A DNA stretch of 16,676 nucleotides from CAMDPA01 sp050186055 (GCA_050186055.1 JBFWYV010000087.1:1-16676), one strand, 5' to 3'; counted from the stretch's first letter, positions 1 through 6,992 are shown. Program-made: numbers and translations. The notes: a model not told the origin generated them from the letters alone.

Positions 1-144
1 CGATCTACTATTGGTTTTGGCGTACACTAGCGTGAATGACTGAATGGATTGTCATTAAGTTTTGTGGGTGAATGGTAAGAGAACGTAGCGAAACGGCACA
101 CGTGCCGGCGCAGCCTCTCAGTAGCTGCGTCGGGGATAAAGTCC

Positions 145-160
145 GATGCCATCCGGCATC
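145..160 (-). terminator. Weak hairpin at the galU 3' end
   Basis: A perfect 6-bp stem GATGCC/GGCATC with a 4-nt loop overlaps the galU stop codon (159-161). Read leftward it is followed by GGACTTTATC, which has only a short T run. It could be a weak terminator or a 3'-end-stabilising hairpin for the galU mRNA. A chance palindrome in GC-rich DNA cannot be excluded. Confidence 0.25.
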
Positions 161-1043
161 AGAGCAGTTTGCGGATCTCCGCCTTGAGTGCTGCGGCAAG
201 GTCGTCGCGCTTGAGCGCATAGGCGATGTTCGCCATCAGGAAGCCGAGCTTGGAGCCGCAATCGTAAATGCGGCCGTCGAATCGCGTCGCATAGAAGCGC
301 TGCGAGGGGTCGTTCATCAGTCTGAGCATGGAGTCGGTGAGCTGGATCTCATTGCCGGCTCCGCGCTCCTGGCTGCCGAGCAGATCGAAGATCTCAGGCT
401 GAAGAATGTAACGGCCCGTGATGTGCAGGTTGGATGGTGCGGTTCCACGCGGGGGCTTTTCAACCATCGAGGTGACGGGCGATACCTTTGCGGCGCGATC
501 CTCAACGCCGACGATGCCGTAGAGATGGGTCTGGTCTTCCGGCACAGGCGAAACCGCGATGTGATTGCCGCCGTGCTGCTCGTAGGCCTCGATCATATCG
601 GCCATGCAGGCGCGCTCGCCGTGGTGCAGCATGTCGGGCAGAAGCAACGCAAACGGCTCATCTCCGATAATTTCGCGTGCGCACCAGACCGCATGGCCGA
701 GCCCAAGAGGGGCCTGCTGGCGCGTGAAGCTGGTCTGGCCGGCGCCGGGCAGATCACGGGCAAGCAGCTCCAGCTCGTTCTTTTTGCCGCGTTCGGAAAG
801 CGTCTGTTCCAACTCGAACGTGCTGTCGAAGTGGTCCTCGATCACGCCCTTGTTGCGGCCCGTCACGAAAACGAAGTGCTCGATGCCGGCACTGCGCGCC
901 TCGTCGACGACGTGCTGGATGACAGGGCGGTCCACGACCGTCAGCATCTCCTTGGGCATCGCCTTGGTGGCGGGCAGAAAACGGGTTCCAAGTCCTGCGA
1001 CGGGGAATACGGCCTTGCGGATGCGGCGGCGTGGTGTCGTCAT
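159..1043 (-). CDS. galU: UTP-glucose-1-phosphate uridylyltransferase
   Basis: This cytoplasmic enzyme makes UDP-glucose and pyrophosphate from UTP and glucose-1-phosphate, supplying exopolysaccharide, LPS and glucan synthesis. The 294-residue product has the nucleotidyltransferase signature near its N-terminus (VAGLGTRFLPATK, residues 15-27), followed by MPKEML with the conserved lysine. Further in are VEKP, GRYIL and EIQLTD, all typical of bacterial GalU. Length matches the family (about 290-300 aa). The ATG start is preceded by CAGG about 6 nt upstream, a modest ribosome binding site. It is transcribed away from the transglycosylase gene to its right. The long ORF on the opposite strand (72-1100) is a codon-bias shadow. 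Confidence 0.96.
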   Translation of the reverse strand: MTTPRRRIRKAVFPVAGLGTRFLPATKAMPKEMLTVVDRPVIQHVVDEARSAGIEHFVFVTGRNKGVIEDHFDSTFELEQTLSERGKKNELELLARDLPGAGQTSFTRQQAPLGLGHAVWCAREIIGDEPFALLLPDMLHHGERACMADMIEAYEQHGGNHIAVSPVPEDQTHLYGIVGVEDRAAKVSPVTSMVEKPPRGTAPSNLHITGRYILQPEIFDLLGSQERGAGNEIQLTDSMLRLMNDPSQRFYATRFDGRIYDCGSKLGFLMANIAYALKRDDLAAALKAEIRKLL

Positions 1044-1395
1044 TTGAGCCTGTTTCAGCGTTGCTGCGTTCGTTCTCGATCAGGTTGCACGGCAACTTGA
1101 CCGTTAGTTGGCCGGCCGCTCGGCAGTCTGCAAGAGCCGGCAAAAAACCTGATGGTGTGGCGGGCAATCCGGAATTTCGGGGCGCGTGGCCGTCTTATCC
1201 TACAATTGGGTGGAACTCGGCAATGAAGCGAGGAAAAGCGTGTTAACGGCCCCCGACGGGTCTTGGAAACGTTCACCTTTCAGCGGGTTCGCCCGCGGTT
1301 GCTGCGCCGGCGCCGCAGTGTTGCCGGAAATCTTGCCATAGTCGAGAATGCCTGGTCCGATGTGATGTCGGCCGGACCGCTGACTGTTGCAGGGG
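1044..1395. other. Divergent intergenic region galU / transglycosylase
   Basis: About 350 bp without a convincing gene separates the two divergent start codons, so it should carry promoters for both. I could not identify a confident -35/-10 pair. It holds three GC-rich hairpins: GCGGG-TTCG-CCCGC (1283-1296), CTGCG/CGCAG (about 1302-1318), and GGTCCG/CGGACC (1354-1359 with 1373-1378). The last lies just before the transglycosylase start and could fold in its 5' leader. No T-tract follows any of them, so they are not obvious terminators. Confidence 0.4.
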
Positions 1396-2652
1396 ATGAT
1401 GTTGGCCAGACGGACGATCCTTGCAGCGCTTGCGGCTGCAGCGTTGGCGATGCTTCAGCCGGCTGGCCCGGCATGGGCCGCGCCGGAGGCGGCGTTCAGA
1501 CAGTTCATCGAGGCGCTCTGGCCCGAGGCTCAGGCGGCCGGAGTTTCGCGCGCCGTGTTCGATCGCGCGTTCCGCCGTGTCGAGCCCGATCTGTCTCTGC
1601 CGGATCTTATCCTGCCTGGGAAGCCCAAGTCCGCCGTCAAAGGCCAAGCCGAGTTCGTGAAGCCGCCGCAGGCCTATGTCGACCGGCGTCAGATCGAACG
1701 GTTGTCCGGGCGCGGCAAAGACTTCATGGCCAAGAATGCGAAGGCGCTGGAGCGGATCGAGCGCGAGATCGGAGTCGAGCGTCATGTCGTGATGGGCATC
1801 TGGGGGCGCGAGACGGCCTTCGGGTCGCACCGGCTTCGCCATTACGCGGTGCAGGCGCTGGCAACGCAGGCCTATCTCGGCCGTCGCAAGGACATGTTCC
1901 GGGGCGAACTGATCCACGCGCTCAAAATGCTGCAGGACGGGGTGATCGCGATCGAAAACATGCGGTCATCCTGGGCCGGCGCGCTGGGCCAGACCCAATT
2001 CATGCCAAGCGAATTCTATCTGTACGCCTATGACCTCGACCGCGATGGCCGCAAGGACATCTGGAATTCGGTGGAGGACGGGCTGGCGTCTGCTGCCAAT
2101 CAGCTCAAGGGCAAAGGGTGGGTGACCGGGCTGCCGTGGGGTTTCGAGGTGGTGCTGCCGGGCAACGTCGACTGCGCCCACGAGGGACCGCCGGGCGAAC
2201 GGTCAATTGCGGAGTGGGTGAAGCTCGGGGTCAAGCGGGCTGACGGCAAGCCGGTCGCTCCAGAGCTCATGTCGCAGACGGCGTATATGATGTCGCCGGG
2301 CGGAACGCACGGACCGATCTTTCTCGTCACCCAGAACTTCAAGGTGATCCGCCTCTACAATACGTCGGATCTCTACGCCTTGTTCGTCGGCCATCTCGCC
2401 GACAGGATTGCAGGCGGCGGTGATTTCGTGACGCCATGGAAGGGCATCGGTCAGCTCCCTACGGCGGAGATTTCAGAAACCCAGGAGCGGCTCAAGAAAC
2501 TCGGATATGCGATCAGCATCGTCGATGGGATGATCGGGTCGAACACGCGACGCCAGATCGGCCTCTATCAGCGTGCGAGCGGAGGGCCCGTGGACTGCTG
2601 GCCGTCGCAAAGGACGCTCCAGCGGCTGAGGACCGCGAGCAGTGCCGACTGA
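1396..2652 (+). CDS. Lytic murein transglycosylase, MltB/SLT_2 family with peptidoglycan-binding domain
   Basis: This predicted periplasmic enzyme cleaves the MurNAc-GlcNAc bond of peptidoglycan, leaving 1,6-anhydroMurNAc ends. A signal peptide is clear: Arg-rich start, Ala/Leu core, then AWA-AP as a likely signal peptidase I site around residue 28. The catalytic domain (about 30-330) carries GIWGRETAFG with the presumed catalytic Glu139, then SSWAGALGQTQFMPS, which is diagnostic of MltB/SLT_2. The C-terminal 60 residues (ISETQERLKKLGY...) form a PG_binding_1 domain. No lipobox cysteine follows the signal peptide, so it looks soluble rather than a lipoprotein. The start is ambiguous: TTG 1387, ATG 1396, ATG 1399 and TTG 1402 cluster around AGGGG at 1391-1395. 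I used the first ATG. The SGNH-like gene follows 133 bp downstream on the same strand. Confidence 0.92.
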   Translation: MMLARRTILAALAAAALAMLQPAGPAWAAPEAAFRQFIEALWPEAQAAGVSRAVFDRAFRRVEPDLSLPDLILPGKPKSAVKGQAEFVKPPQAYVDRRQIERLSGRGKDFMAKNAKALERIEREIGVERHVVMGIWGRETAFGSHRLRHYAVQALATQAYLGRRKDMFRGELIHALKMLQDGVIAIENMRSSWAGALGQTQFMPSEFYLYAYDLDRDGRKDIWNSVEDGLASAANQLKGKGWVTGLPWGFEVVLPGNVDCAHEGPPGERSIAEWVKLGVKRADGKPVAPELMSQTAYMMSPGGTHGPIFLVTQNFKVIRLYNTSDLYALFVGHLADRIAGGGDFVTPWKGIGQLPTAEISETQERLKKLGYAISIVDGMIGSNTRRQIGLYQRASGGPVDCWPSQRTLQRLRTASSAD

Positions 2653-2711
2653 CGGCAATCCGGGAGCGGCATGTGGACGATCCGGGCCGTGATTTGACGC
2701 GGACGCCAAAC

Positions 2712-2758
2712 CGGTCCAATCAGTTGGCTGATGGCGGCAACCCTGCCGCAACGGACCG
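2712..2758 (+). other. Two-step hairpin between transglycosylase and SGNH-like genes
   Basis: Outer arms CGGTCC (2712-2717) and GGACCG (2753-2758) enclose an inner perfect hairpin GCGGCA-ACCC-TGCCGC (2734-2749). It ends 27 nt before the next start codon and has no T-tract. A structured leader, an RNA-processing site or chance are all possible. Confidence 0.25.
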
Positions 2759-2785
2759 TGAGCGCATCGCCGTGGACTGGCGGGC

Positions 2786-4234
2786 ATGGTGGCGAGACTG
2801 AGATACAAGCCAAACACGAAAAGACTGCTGCGACCGGCAAGGCGCTCCGCACTGGGGGTGTCTGCACTGGGGGTGCTTGCCGCAATCATGGTGGCGTTCG
2901 GCTGTGTGCTGCCATCAACGTCGCCGGCGGCGGCGCAGGGCGCCAGTCTGCTGACGCCGTTCCCCGAGAACGACACGTGGCGGGCGATGGTGATCGGCGA
3001 CGGTTTCGCCGAAGGACTGCTCGACGGTCTTACGGACGCATTTGCGGCGGTGCCGAAACTCCAGTTGCCGCGCAAGCGATATTCGATGCGGGCGCTTGGG
3101 CGAACCGAGTTCGACCAGGATTTGCGGGATATCGAGCAAGCCGTCACCCGCGAGAAGTTCCATGTCGCGATCGTCCTGCTGGGTTGGCTGGACCGCAGCG
3201 GGATGCGTGCTCCCAACGGGCGCAGGCTGGCGCTCGACAGCGATGCCTGGCGCGAGCAGTATGGTGCGCGCATCGACCGTCTGGTGCGCACGCTCAGAAC
3301 GCGCAGCGTCGCCGTCTACTGGGTCGGGCTGCCGGTCATGCGGCGGGAGAGCTGGAACGAGGACGTCAACGCGTTGAATGAGCTGTTCCGCGAGCGTTCG
3401 ACAGCCAACGGCGCGCGTTTCATCGACATCTATTCGGAGACAGTCGACGAGAACGGGGAATATACCGACCGCGGTCCGGATGTCTCGGGCAAGGTGGTGA
3501 GGCTCAGGGACTCCGACGGCGTCGACTTCACCTCCGCGGGATACCGCAAGCTGGCGTTTTTCGTCGAGCGGGAGCTGAAGCGAGACATGACACGCGCGCG
3601 CAGCGAGAGATCGATCCCGCTGGCGGGGGGCGAAGCGGAGCAACGGCGGATCAACGCGGCAAACAAAGGTGCAGCCAGCGGCGGCGGCAAGCGGACCAAG
3701 GCCAATCGCAGAGCGGGGTCTCCACAGGCGCGGGCGGCCGCGGCCTGGAACCGAGGTGCACCGGCGATCGGAGCGGGGGGCGAGGTCCGGGCGGACAACA
3801 GCAAAGTCTCGTTCAAGGCGGCGAAGCCCGGCGGCAAGCTGGAGACGGTGACACTGGAAATCGTTCGGCCGGCGTTGGCGGCGTCCGTGGTGGCGCTGGT
3901 GACCCGGCGCGACAAGGGCGACAAGCCGAGCCAAATCGGCGAGACCGTTACCGACACGCTTTCGAACGGGATGATGCTGATGCGGTCGGTCACGGCTACC
4001 CGCGAGCGAAATCAGGGTGCGCCGTCGCAGCAGCCGTTCTTCCTGGCCTTGACCAAGGGCGCGCGCTTGACGCCGAAGCCCGGCCGCGCCGACGATTTCC
4101 GCTGGCCGCGCGAGGACGATCTCCCGGCGCCGCCATCCATGGGGTCAGGGACGGCGGGAGGCGGCATAGCGAGTCCGGTGAAGCTTCGTCCGCCGCCGAA
4201 GGGCGCGTCGCGCCGCCGCGACGACGGCCGCTGA
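2786..4234 (+). CDS. DUF459-type SGNH-fold protein, probably catalytically dead
   Basis: The 482-residue product has a basic N-terminus, a hydrophobic export segment (about 21-50, ending AAAQGA), an SGNH-like domain (about 65-268) and a long basic Gly/Ala/Pro/Arg-rich C-terminal tail (about 270-482). The domain matches DUF459 in order: VIGDGFAEGL (block I), LLGWLDRSG (block III), VYWVGLPVMR, FIDIYSETVDENGEYT, and DGVDFTSAGYRKLA (block V). Active DUF459/SGNH proteins, as I recall them, have GDS in block I, GxND in block III and DGxHFT in block V. Here the Ser position is Gly73, the Asn position Leu135 and the His position Asp247, while Asp244 remains. The fold is therefore probably kept without hydrolysis, suggesting a binding or scaffolding role in the periplasm or envelope. 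Start ATG chosen because the export signal begins there; the ribosome binding site is weak. In-frame 12-bp copies at 2849 and 2864 duplicate part of the hydrophobic core. Confidence 0.87.
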   Translation: MVARLRYKPNTKRLLRPARRSALGVSALGVLAAIMVAFGCVLPSTSPAAAQGASLLTPFPENDTWRAMVIGDGFAEGLLDGLTDAFAAVPKLQLPRKRYSMRALGRTEFDQDLRDIEQAVTREKFHVAIVLLGWLDRSGMRAPNGRRLALDSDAWREQYGARIDRLVRTLRTRSVAVYWVGLPVMRRESWNEDVNALNELFRERSTANGARFIDIYSETVDENGEYTDRGPDVSGKVVRLRDSDGVDFTSAGYRKLAFFVERELKRDMTRARSERSIPLAGGEAEQRRINAANKGAASGGGKRTKANRRAGSPQARAAAAWNRGAPAIGAGGEVRADNSKVSFKAAKPGGKLETVTLEIVRPALAASVVALVTRRDKGDKPSQIGETVTDTLSNGMMLMRSVTATRERNQGAPSQQPFFLALTKGARLTPKPGRADDFRWPREDDLPAPPSMGSGTAGGGIASPVKLRPPPKGASRRRDDGR

Positions 4235-4338
4235 CGCGTGCTGTTTGCGACCGATTGCCCAAAAGGCTTCCTCAGGCTGCGGACTCGGCGGACAATTGCC
4301 ATTGTGCGATACGGCAGGTCCAGCCGGAGGCTTCCACC

Positions 4339-5115
4339 ATGACACGCCGCCTGATCGACATCTCCGTCCCCTTGCAAACGGGGATCGCTTCCGATCCGCC
4401 CGGAATGGAGCCGGTCATCAAGTACTACACGCATGATCGCACGGCGAAGGAGGTCTGCCGGTATTTTCCGGGGCTCAAGCCGGAGGACCTGCCCGACCGC
4501 GAGGGATGGGCAATCGAGCGGGTCGAGATCACGACGCACAGCGGCACTCATCTCGATGCGCCATGGCATTTCGCTTCGACCATGGACGGCGGCAAGCCGG
4601 CGCTGAAGATCGACGAGGTTCCCCTCGACTGGTGCCTGCAGCCCGGCGTGAAGCTTGATTTCAGGCACCTGCCGGACGGCTACGTGGCGACGGCGGACGA
4701 TGTGGAGGCCGAGTTGAAGCGGATCGGCCATGAGCTGAAGCCGCTGGAGATCGTGCTCGTCAACACGGCTGCGGGCGCCCGCTATGGGACAGAGGACTAC
4801 CTGCCTTCAGGTTGCGGCATGGGCCGGGAAGCAACTCTTTACCTGACCTCGCGCGGGGTCCGCGTGACGGGGACGGACGCTTGGTCATGGGATGCACCGT
4901 TCGTGCATACGGCGAGGCGGTTTGCGGATACCGGCGATCCGCGCCTGATCTGGGAAGGGCACAAGGCCGGGCGAGAGATTGGCTACTGCCACATGGAAAA
5001 GCTGTCGAACCTGGATCGGTTGCCTGCCGATGGATTCATCGTGAGCTGTTTTCCGGTCAAGGTGCAGAGTGCATCGGCGGGCTGGACGAGGGCCGTCGCA
5101 ATCCTGGAAGGTTGA
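4339..5115 (+). CDS. Cyclase / kynurenine formamidase-like hydrolase (PF04199 type)
   Basis: The 258-residue cytoplasmic protein carries the metal-binding signature HSGTHLDAPWH (around residues 73-83), which fits the HxGTHxDxPxH pattern of the cyclase/KynB/isatin hydrolase family. Those enzymes hydrolyse cyclic or formyl amides with a divalent metal. The substrate cannot be read from sequence, and true KynB is usually shorter (about 210 aa), so I do not give a gene name. The ATG at 4339 is preceded by GGAGG (4326-4330) at 8-nt spacing, a near-ideal ribosome binding site. The open frame extends upstream to 4255 but that part lacks support. It lies about 100 bp after the SGNH-like gene on the same strand and converges with the PilZ gene. 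Confidence 0.92.
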   Translation: MTRRLIDISVPLQTGIASDPPGMEPVIKYYTHDRTAKEVCRYFPGLKPEDLPDREGWAIERVEITTHSGTHLDAPWHFASTMDGGKPALKIDEVPLDWCLQPGVKLDFRHLPDGYVATADDVEAELKRIGHELKPLEIVLVNTAAGARYGTEDYLPSGCGMGREATLYLTSRGVRVTGTDAWSWDAPFVHTARRFADTGDPRLIWEGHKAGREIGYCHMEKLSNLDRLPADGFIVSCFPVKVQSASAGWTRAVAILEG

Positions 5116-5152
5116 GTGCGTAGCGCAAGGCGGCGCGATCGAGTGCCTGTCG

Positions 5153-5500
5153 CTAGGCCGACACCTGCATCGTCTTCTTGCGGCGCTCGGCCTCTTTGAC
5201 CAGCTGGCCGATAATCTCGCGGCGCTTGCTCGGCCCGCAAACGTCGACGAACAACAGGCCGGCTTCTCCGCCGCGCTGCCAGCGCACCTGCGCTTCGAAT
5301 ACGTTCTGCTCCTTGAGCTCGACCAACTGCAGAAGCTCAGGCAGCGGATGACGCCAGTCGTGGATGGCAACGCGCGCGCCGCCGATCGAAAGGTCCTGGA
5401 CCTGACAGGGCAACTGGACATTGCCGAAAACGACGTAGCCGGGAATGCTGACCGCGTATCGCGGGCTCCCGCGGCGTTCTGAACCAAGTGACTCACTCAC
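5153..5500 (-). CDS. Small PilZ-domain protein
   Basis: This single-domain protein probably binds cyclic di-GMP and relays it to motility, exopolysaccharide or adhesion machinery. The two PilZ motifs are present: RRGSPRY (RxxxR, Arg10 and Arg14) and DLSIGGARV (D/NxSxxG, Asp36-Ser38-Gly41). A basic helix (KEAERRKK) closes the 115-residue chain. The frame stays open upstream to an ATG at 5701, giving 182 aa. I prefer the GTG at 5500 because CCGGAG lies about 8-9 nt upstream, 115 aa is the usual size of a lone PilZ domain, and the extra 67 residues are Arg/Ser/Asn-rich and read from AT-rich intergenic-looking DNA. It is convergent with the cyclase gene, with a 37-bp gap. No partner enzyme is adjacent. 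Confidence 0.82.
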   Translation of the reverse strand: MSESLGSERRGSPRYAVSIPGYVVFGNVQLPCQVQDLSIGGARVAIHDWRHPLPELLQLVELKEQNVFEAQVRWQRGGEAGLLFVDVCGPSKRREIIGQLVKEAERRKKTMQVSA

Positions 5501-5709
5501 GACGGCTGCTCCGGAGGTATCGTTGGAGACGAAGGGCCTGATGGCTGAAACTCTGCTCCATAATCGGGTACGGAGAGTCGGCACATTCACGGTATCCGGA
5601 TTTGATTGATAAGAATTTGATCTGCGGAATGCATTTGTCTCCAATTCCGGCCGATTTGATCGTGTTGGCGTCGCCAGCTTGAAATTGCGGACAAGCGCCA
5701 TCGGTTGCC

Positions 5710-5741
5710 AAAACGTAAAAGGCCGGGCGAGGGGCCCGGCC
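5710..5741 (-). terminator. Rho-independent terminator, leftward
   Basis: A perfect 8-bp GC stem GGCCGGGC/GCCCGGCC (5721-5728 with 5734-5741) has a 5-nt loop. Read on the minus strand it is followed by TTTTACGTTTT. This is the textbook form and would stop transcripts coming leftward from the FAH-family gene before they reach the PilZ gene. Confidence 0.6.
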
Positions 5742-5892
5742 GACTGGATTGCATTTGCATCGTCAATCCCGCGAAGAGACCGACGCGGTCGTGCCGACCT
5801 AAAGCAACGGGCTTGAAATTCACCTCAGTTCGAGGCCTTAGGGCCTTTCTGGTTTTGGTTGAATCCCAGAAAGGCCCTAGATCTTTGTTTTG
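5715..5892 (+). ncRNA. Candidate structured small RNA (rightward)
   Basis: Four inverted repeats follow each other on the plus strand: 5721-5741 (8-bp stem), GGATTG/CAATCC (5746-5751 with 5764-5769), GACCG-ACG-CGGTC (5778-5790), then a 14-bp perfect stem (5839-5879) followed by a T-rich run. The nearest upstream protein gene on this strand ends at 5115, with a minus-strand gene in between. A terminator here therefore has no obvious mRNA to serve, which is the argument for an independent small RNA. No promoter was identified and I recognise no RNA family. The 5' boundary is a guess. Confidence 0.25.
5839..5892 (+). terminator. Long terminator-like hairpin, rightward
   Basis: The arms TAGGGCCTTTCTGG (5839-5852) and CCAGAAAGGCCCTA (5866-5879) pair perfectly over 14 bp around a 13-nt loop. 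On the plus strand they are followed by GATCTTTGTTTTG. Nothing T-rich follows on the minus strand, so the direction is rightward. The T run is interrupted, so efficiency is uncertain. Confidence 0.5.
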
Positions 5893-5911
5893 TCGTGCTT
5901 CTTCTTAGTTG

Positions 5912-5948
5912 CGCTTGCGACTCCCCTTCGGGGAGCCGGCCGCAAGCG
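5912..5948. repeat. Nested palindrome
   Basis: Outer arms CGCTTGCG (5912-5919) and CGCAAGCG (5941-5948) pair over 8 bp and enclose an inner stem CTCCCC-TTC-GGGGAG (5921-5935). The spacing is asymmetric: 1 nt on the left and 5 nt on the right. No T-tract follows on either strand. It may be part of an interspersed repeat together with the adjacent element. Confidence 0.45.
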
Positions 5949-5954
5949 AGTCTT

Positions 5955-5993
5955 ATCGGAAAACCGGTTCCCAGGTTTTCGGAAACACTCTGA
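5955..5993. repeat. Short palindromic interspersed-repeat-like element
   Basis: A segment beginning ATCGGAAAACCGGTTCCCA forms a hairpin with GAAAACC (5958-5964) pairing to GGTTTTC (5973-5979), and ends GGAAACACTCTGA. From memory, elements of the form CCGAAAACCG...CTTTTCGG...GCTCTGA are scattered between genes in many Hyphomicrobiales genomes. Only one copy is present here, so the repeat status is by resemblance, not shown within the window. Confidence 0.4.
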
Positions 5994-6011
5994 GCGGGGA
6001 GTGAATTTCAA

Positions 6012-6117
6012 GTCCAAAGTTGCTTTATAACACTATGACTTTAAAGCGTCTTTGGACCTTAAATGCGACTTCGAGATCAACCCAGGCGTGGGTCGCATTT
6101 AAGGTCCGACGCTTTAG
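6012..6117. repeat. Three-arm inverted repeat abutting the FAH-family gene
   Basis: Arm A (6012-6027) is inverted-complementary to arm B (6042-6057) at 14 of 16 positions. An overlapping arm (6043-6069) is complementary to arm C (6092-6115): 16 bp perfect (6054-6069 with 6092-6107), then 8 bp perfect (6043-6050 with 6108-6115), with a 3-nt bulge (6051-6053). B can therefore pair with A or with C but not both. The C arm includes the stop codon of the FAH-family gene (6114-6116). It could be a 3'-end structure for that mRNA or the footprint of a repeat insertion. Confidence 0.6.
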
Positions 6118-6992
6118 ACCTTGCCGGTCTCGTGGGCGCGTACGTCAATCTCGAGCGCTCCAAGCTCCGGCACCGATGTCATGCGAATGCGGTCGCCGGG
6201 CTTGACGGGCCCCACGCCTTCCGGCGTGCCCGTGTAATAGACGTCGCCCGGATAGAGCGTATAAAACGACGATGCGAACTCGATCAGCCTGGGGATGTCG
6301 TAGATCAGCGAGGCCGTGGTCGATTTCTGCTTGGGCGGGCTGCCGTTGACCGTGAGCTCGAACGGCAGATTGGAGGGATCCTTGATTTCGTCGGCGGTGA
6401 CGAACCAGGGTCCGAGCACGGAGTAGCCGTCGATCGACTTGCGGAATGAACGGTCCTCGGGTCCGCGCGCGGTCATGTCGAGGCCGAGGCAATAGCCGGC
6501 AATGTAGTCGAAAGCCTTTTCCTTCGGGATGTCGGTGCCCTTCTTTCCGATGATCACCACGATCTCGGCTTCGTGCTCGTTGGAGCGATCAGGGAAGCGA
6601 AGCGAAATGCCTTCCGAAGGACCGACCACCGATGTATTGGACTTCAGGAAGATCCCGGCAGTTCCGATCTTGGGGCTGATGGTGACGCCGAGCTCGTTGC
6701 GGCGTCCTGCCATCTCCTCGATATGGGCAGCATAGTTGGTCGGGGCGGCAAGCACCTTGCCGGGGCGTGCGACCGGAGACAAGAGCCTGACCGAGGACAG
6801 CGGCTTCCCGGCGGCGGTCTTTGCCATCGTCTCGATCTTGCTACGCCACTCAGGGAGGGCTGCGATAACGGCGTCGGAATAGCTTGCGTAAGGGTGCGCT
6901 GCGCGGATCTGCGTCTGGGCTTCGGTTGCATCGTGCACCGAGTCGCCGATCACAACGCCAAGCCTGTCGTCGTCGTATCTGCAAAGCTTCAT
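6114..6992 (-). CDS. Fumarylacetoacetate hydrolase (FAH) family enzyme
   Basis: Cytoplasmic, Mg/Mn-dependent enzyme of the FAH superfamily, whose members cleave C-C bonds of acylpyruvates or hydrate/isomerise 2-oxo-enoates in aromatic catabolism. The 292-residue protein shows an N-terminal cap (MKLCRYDDDRLGVVIGD), NYAAHIEEM (His90, Glu93), FLKSNTSVVGP, the metal ligands HEAEIVVIIG (Glu141, Glu143) and GLDMTARG (Asp172), and the late signature YYTGTPEGVGPVKPGD. All expected metal ligands are present, so it should be active. The substrate is not decidable (fumarylpyruvate, acylpyruvate or 2-hydroxyhepta-diene-dioate are typical). The frame extends to 7034, but I chose the ATG at 6992, with AGAGG about 8 nt upstream and a family-typical N-terminus. 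No other ring-cleavage genes are adjacent. The stop codon lies in a long inverted repeat. Confidence 0.95.
   Translation of the reverse strand: MKLCRYDDDRLGVVIGDSVHDATEAQTQIRAAHPYASYSDAVIAALPEWRSKIETMAKTAAGKPLSSVRLLSPVARPGKVLAAPTNYAAHIEEMAGRRNELGVTISPKIGTAGIFLKSNTSVVGPSEGISLRFPDRSNEHEAEIVVIIGKKGTDIPKEKAFDYIAGYCLGLDMTARGPEDRSFRKSIDGYSVLGPWFVTADEIKDPSNLPFELTVNGSPPKQKSTTASLIYDIPRLIEFASSFYTLYPGDVYYTGTPEGVGPVKPGDRIRMTSVPELGALEIDVRAHETGKV

Larger units (their letters stand above)
5501..6113. other. Structured 613-bp intergenic region
   Basis: No convincing protein gene lies here. It starts with an AT-rich stretch (about 5570-5660) that should contain the PilZ promoter, though I could not fix -35/-10 boxes. 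From 5710 onward it is a series of inverted repeats, listed separately: a leftward terminator, a rightward terminator-like hairpin, a nested palindrome, an interspersed-repeat-like hairpin and a three-arm inverted repeat ending in the stop codon of the FAH-family gene. Confidence 0.6.

Noticed and set aside
72..1100. A 342-codon plus-strand frame over galU
   Set aside because: The reverse strand encodes an unmistakable GalU; the plus-strand translation shows no domain and is a codon-bias shadow.
1280..1320. GC hairpins in the galU/transglycosylase gap as a terminator
   Set aside because: The flanking genes are divergent, so no transcript should end there, and no T-tract follows.
5501..5701. 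N-terminal extension of the PilZ protein to the ATG at 5701
   Set aside because: The extra 67 residues look non-coding and come from AT-rich DNA, while an internal GTG has a well-placed ribosome binding site and gives the usual family length.
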